A stretch of 64,000 nt of DNA from Paraburkholderia agricolaris (GTDB lineage: Bacteria; Pseudomonadota; Gammaproteobacteria; Burkholderiales; Burkholderiaceae): assembly GCF_009455635.1 (NCBI RefSeq), contig NZ_QPER01000001.1, positions 1,426,001-1,490,000 of the forward strand, given 5' to 3'. Made by a program: the position numbers and the translations under genes. Positions 61,052-64,000 of this stretch are shown here, piece by piece. Under the pieces are notes generated by a model that was not told the DNA's origin, searched no databases, and worked only from the letters and a program-made list of their open reading frames with translations. How positions within the stretch are numbered: position 1 is the first letter of the stretch; each line of letters starts with the position of its first letter.

Positions 61052-63223
61052 ATGCAACGGGTACGTTCAAGGTTCCGCAAGAAACCGCTCACGCAATTCG
61101 TTCTGGCTTCGCTTTGCGCCGCCGGCACCCAGCTTTCCTTCGGCCAGACCTCCGGAGACCTCGGCTCGGTGCAAAGCACGGCGACGGGCTCGTCGGCTAA
61201 CGCCGCGGCGCCATCCGGCAACGCGCAATCGGCGCCGGCCCAGGCGCCGTCGCAGGGTTCGCTGAGCGCGAGCGAGCCGAAATCGATTATCAGCCGGCAC
61301 TACATCGAAAACAGCACGGCGCCGAGCGCGAACTATAGCGACATCATTCAGATCTCCCCGAGCGTGTCGAATATCGACCCTGACGGTGCGGGTTTGATGG
61401 AGTCGCAGAGCCTGTCGATTCGCGGCTTTCAGGACGGTCAGTACAACGTGACCTTCGACGGTATTCCGTTTGGCGACTCGAACGATTTCACCCATCACTC
61501 GACCTCGTTCTTCTCGTCGCGCAATATCGGTTCGATTGCGGTTGACCGCGGCCCGGGCGACGCCTCGCAGATCGGCTTTGCAACCTTCGGCGGCACGATT
61601 GCGGTGCAGTCGGTGGAACCGTCGCTGACGCCGAAGTTCACGGTCTTCGGTTCGTACGGCAGTTTCAACACCTGGACGAGCGGCGCCGAATTCAACACCG
61701 GCGATATGCAGCAGTGGGGCGATGCGCGTGCGGTGGTGGGCTACAACCACGTCGGCAGCGATGGTTATCTGACCAACGGGGCGCAGCGCCGCGACAACTT
61801 TTTCTTCAAACTCGACAAGCCGCTCGGCGACGACACGCTGCTCACCCTGTATGCGGACTACAGCCGCATTCATCAGAACGTGTCGCTCGGCGCGACCGCG
61901 GCGCAGATCCGTCAGTTCGGGCCCAACTTCGGCCTGAGCGGCGATCCGTCGAGCCAGTCGTACTACGGCTACAACTTCGATCGCATCAGCACGGACTTCG
62001 AGTACATCGGCATTAAAACGAAACTCGCGGACTGGAAGATCGAAAACAAGCTGTACACCTACGCGTATTACCACGACGGCTTCAATGGTCTCGATCCGAA
62101 CGGGGAAACGCCGAACGGCACCACCTTTGGGCCCAACAACGTGCCGGGCCAGCAGATGGCCAACAACTATCGCGCGTTCGGCGACGTGGTGAACGCCGAA
62201 CGGCAGGTCGGCCCGGGCAAGCTGCAACTCGGTGCATGGCTCACGCATCAGTCGAATTCCCGCGACAACATGAACGTGGACGACTCGCTGAATTTCGCGC
62301 TCGAGCAGCTGAACTTCACGATGCACGATACCTTCCTCACGTTCGAACCGTTCATTCAGTACGAGTGGCAATTGCCGCACGGGCTGACCGTGACGCCGGG
62401 CGTCAAGTACGTGTCGTTCAATCGCAGTATCGACTCGCCGATCGATCAGGGCTCCGGTGCGGCGGTGGACTTCAGCCATACATGGACGAAGGTGCTGCCG
62501 TCGCTGACCCTGCATGAGCAGATCAACCCGAACTGGAGTGCGTACATCCAGTACGCACAAGGTTTCCTCGCACCGAACCTGAATGTGTTCTATGTGCAGA
62601 ATCCCTCCGTTTCCGGCCAGCCGGATCCCGAGCAGACCGATAACTATCAGATCGGCACCACCTACAAGACCGATCGGCTCACCGTGTCGGCGGACCTGTA
62701 CTACATCAACTTCCGCAATGCGGTGACGAGCCGCGTCGTGGGCGGCAACGCGACGTTCTCGAATGCGGGCGGCGCGGTCTACAAGGGCTTCGAATCGGAA
62801 GCGACGTTCTATGCCGGACTCGGTTTCAGCCTGTACGGCAACCTGACTTTCAATTCGGCCAAACAGAAAAGCACCGGCACGTGGATGCCGAACGCGCCGC
62901 AATCCACAGCCGCACTCGGCGTGATCTATGAACGCGGTCCGCTGGCCGGTTCGCTGATCACCAAGTTCGTCGGCCATCAGTTCGGTGACACGGGCGATAC
63001 GCAGCCGCTCGGCGGATTCGCGGTGACGAACCTGTCCGGCGCCTACACGATCAGGAGCCCGGCTGCGTGGATGCACAACACGCGCCTTGGTTTCGAGATC
63101 GACAACCTTTTCAACCGCACCAGCATCAACGGGCTGGCCGGCTATACCGCTGCCGACAGCACGCCGCTGTACTGGACGATTCCCGGCCGTGCGTTCGTTG
63201 CCACGCTATCCACCGACTTCTAA
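61052..63223 (+). CDS. TonB-dependent outer-membrane receptor
   Basis: A 723-residue receptor from ATG 61052. A signal peptide with a basic start (RVRSRFRKK) ends near SFGQ (residue about 32), then an Ala/Ser/Gln-rich linker to about 75. The plug domain (about 78-190) includes LMESQSLSIRGFQDGQYNVTFDGIPF and IAVDRGPGDASQIGFATFGG. The barrel follows and ends in TDF with terminal phenylalanine. It imports siderophores, vitamins or carbohydrates with energy from TonB/ExbB/ExbD, whose ExbB/D are encoded just downstream. No TonB box was found with confidence. Confidence 0.93.
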   Translation: MQRVRSRFRKKPLTQFVLASLCAAGTQLSFGQTSGDLGSVQSTATGSSANAAAPSGNAQSAPAQAPSQGSLSASEPKSIISRHYIENSTAPSANYSDIIQISPSVSNIDPDGAGLMESQSLSIRGFQDGQYNVTFDGIPFGDSNDFTHHSTSFFSSRNIGSIAVDRGPGDASQIGFATFGGTIAVQSVEPSLTPKFTVFGSYGSFNTWTSGAEFNTGDMQQWGDARAVVGYNHVGSDGYLTNGAQRRDNFFFKLDKPLGDDTLLTLYADYSRIHQNVSLGATAAQIRQFGPNFGLSGDPSSQSYYGYNFDRISTDFEYIGIKTKLADWKIENKLYTYAYYHDGFNGLDPNGETPNGTTFGPNNVPGQQMANNYRAFGDVVNAERQVGPGKLQLGAWLTHQSNSRDNMNVDDSLNFALEQLNFTMHDTFLTFEPFIQYEWQLPHGLTVTPGVKYVSFNRSIDSPIDQGSGAAVDFSHTWTKVLPSLTLHEQINPNWSAYIQYAQGFLAPNLNVFYVQNPSVSGQPDPEQTDNYQIGTTYKTDRLTVSADLYYINFRNAVTSRVVGGNATFSNAGGAVYKGFESEATFYAGLGFSLYGNLTFNSAKQKSTGTWMPNAPQSTAALGVIYERGPLAGSLITKFVGHQFGDTGDTQPLGGFAVTNLSGAYTIRSPAAWMHNTRLGFEIDNLFNRTSINGLAGYTAADSTPLYWTIPGRAFVATLSTDF

Positions 63224-63238
63224 CTGGAGATTGACTCA

Positions 63239-63931
63239 ATGAATGTCGACACCCTGTTGCATCTCGCGAACGATTCCGGAGGCGTGCTGTACGCGATCGC
63301 CGCGATGCTGTTCGTCGCATTGACGGTGATTGTCGAGCGCTTCTGGTTCCTGCATCGCCTCGCGGCGTGCGGTCACGATGCGCTCGAACAGATCGACCGG
63401 CTCGATCATCTCGACGCGGCGACGCTTGCCCGGCTCACGCAGCAATATCGCGACTTGCCGGTGGCACGTCTCTTTTCGATGGCCTCGCGTTTGCAGACCA
63501 CGCACAACCGCGACGACCTCGACGCGCGCTTCAACGAGGTCATCATGCGCGAGGCGCCGCGCATCGACCGGCTGCTGTGGGTGCTCGATACGATCGTCAC
63601 GCTCGCGCCCTTACTCGGCCTGTTCGGCACGATCATCGGCATGTTCAACGCGTTCCAGGTGTTGTCGAACCCGGGCAACACGCCAACCCAGGTGACTGGC
63701 GGCGTTGCCGAGGCGCTGGTTGCTACCGCGTCGGGGTTGTTTGTCGCGATGCTGGGCCTGGTGTTTTTCAACGGCTTGCATAACCGGGTTCGCTCCGTTG
63801 TGCACCAACTGGAAACGTTGAAGGCCGCGCTCGTGAATCGCATGGCCGGCGCCGTGCATGAGCCGGTAGTGCGAGGCGAGCGCGAAGGGCTGCGCGCCGT
63901 TGCTGGAAAGCCGGTGCCGCAAGGGGCATGA
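63239..63931 (+). CDS. exbB: ExbB/TolQ-family proton channel subunit
   Basis: A 230-residue inner-membrane protein starting at ATG 63239 after CTGGAGA. Three hydrophobic segments are seen (about residues 15-35, 115-140 and 160-180), with the conserved LDTIVTLAPLLGLFGTIIGMFNAF block (about 119-142) and VAEALVATASGLFVAMLGLVFFN. It forms the motor that energises TonB receptors. Stop overlaps ATG 63928 of the next gene, as in exbB/exbD operons. It is 15 bases after the receptor gene, so the receptor and motor are co-transcribed. Confidence 0.92.
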   Translation: MNVDTLLHLANDSGGVLYAIAAMLFVALTVIVERFWFLHRLAACGHDALEQIDRLDHLDAATLARLTQQYRDLPVARLFSMASRLQTTHNRDDLDARFNEVIMREAPRIDRLLWVLDTIVTLAPLLGLFGTIIGMFNAFQVLSNPGNTPTQVTGGVAEALVATASGLFVAMLGLVFFNGLHNRVRSVVHQLETLKAALVNRMAGAVHEPVVRGEREGLRAVAGKPVPQGA

Positions 63932-63933
63932 CG

Positions 63934-64000
63934 ATGAAGTATTTCGAAGCGCGCAAGGCACGCATCGAGATCATTCCGATGATCGACATCATGTTCTTTC
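63934..64000 (+). CDS. exbD: ExbD/TolR-family protein, 5' end (truncated by window edge)
   Basis: The visible 22 residues (MKYFEARKARIEIIPMIDIM) are the typical ExbD/TolR start: a short basic cytoplasmic segment followed by the IPMIDIMF transmembrane entry with the conserved aspartate. ATG 63934 has AAGGGG eight bases upstream; ATG 63928, overlapping the ExbB stop in ATGA, is also possible. The gene continues past the window. Confidence 0.88.
   Translation, partial: MKYFEARKARIEIIPMIDIMFF

Noticed and set aside
1..64000. CRISPR arrays and insertion sequences
   Set aside because: No regularly spaced repeats and no transposase-like gene were seen anywhere in the window.

Overview
The window looks like the chromosome of a Burkholderiaceae bacterium, most likely Burkholderia, Paraburkholderia or Caballeronia. 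It is GC-rich, and it carries Burkholderia-type general porins, many LysR and GntR regulators next to catabolic operons, and a persulfide dioxygenase-rhodanese fusion of the kind known from Burkholderia phytofirmans. Genus and species are inferred; nothing here fixes them.

Bases 1 to about 23,294 are the right-hand part of a lambda/HK97-like siphovirus prophage. Its terminase, integrase and repressor must lie to the left, outside the window. Order: portal (partial), ClpP-like prohead protease, HK97-type capsid protein, head-tail connectors, tail tube, tail chaperones G and G-T with a clear -1 slippery site, tape measure (broken by a homopolymer indel), M, an inserted fibre-like gene, L, K, I, host-specificity protein J, and two modular tail-tip ORFs. 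A five-gene lysis block follows, with nested Rz/Rz1 spanins. Several cargo genes have their own signals: a lipoprotein with promoter and terminator, a winged-helix/HATPase/DUF4325 protein behind a perfect inverted repeat, a NinX-like protein, and an SRAP (HMCES/YedK-like) gene next to a LexA box but interrupted by one in-frame TGA. The prophage ends at a 3' fragment of tRNA-Leu(UAA), read as attR.

Bases 23.7 to 43.4 kb form a large catabolic supercluster: aminotransferase, M20 deacylase, two ACS-type MFS transporters, porin, kynureninase-like class V PLP enzyme, amino-acid permease, a two-component flavin monooxygenase, HpaI-type aldolase, FAD-linked 2-hydroxyacid dehydrogenase, two-subunit indolepyruvate oxidoreductase and a cyclase/formamidase-like hydrolase. 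The same 18-bp operator overlaps the -10 box of two promoters, one before the first gene and one before the gntR gene in the middle. This suggests one GntR regulon. A plausible reading is uptake, deacylation, deamination and oxidative decarboxylation of an N-acylated aromatic or N-heterocyclic amino acid; the substrate is unknown.

Bases 43.4 to 55.3 kb hold LysR-controlled modules: a porin plus penicillin-acylase-family lipoprotein, a deleted MFS pseudogene beside its orphaned LysR, and a second, fused indolepyruvate oxidoreductase with its own LysR. An AraC regulator divergent from an SLC13-type anion transporter follows. The rest (56.8 to 64 kb) holds a persulfide dioxygenase-rhodanese/1-Cys peroxiredoxin operon, a propeller-like surface lipoprotein, and a TonB-dependent receptor with ExbB and the start of ExbD.
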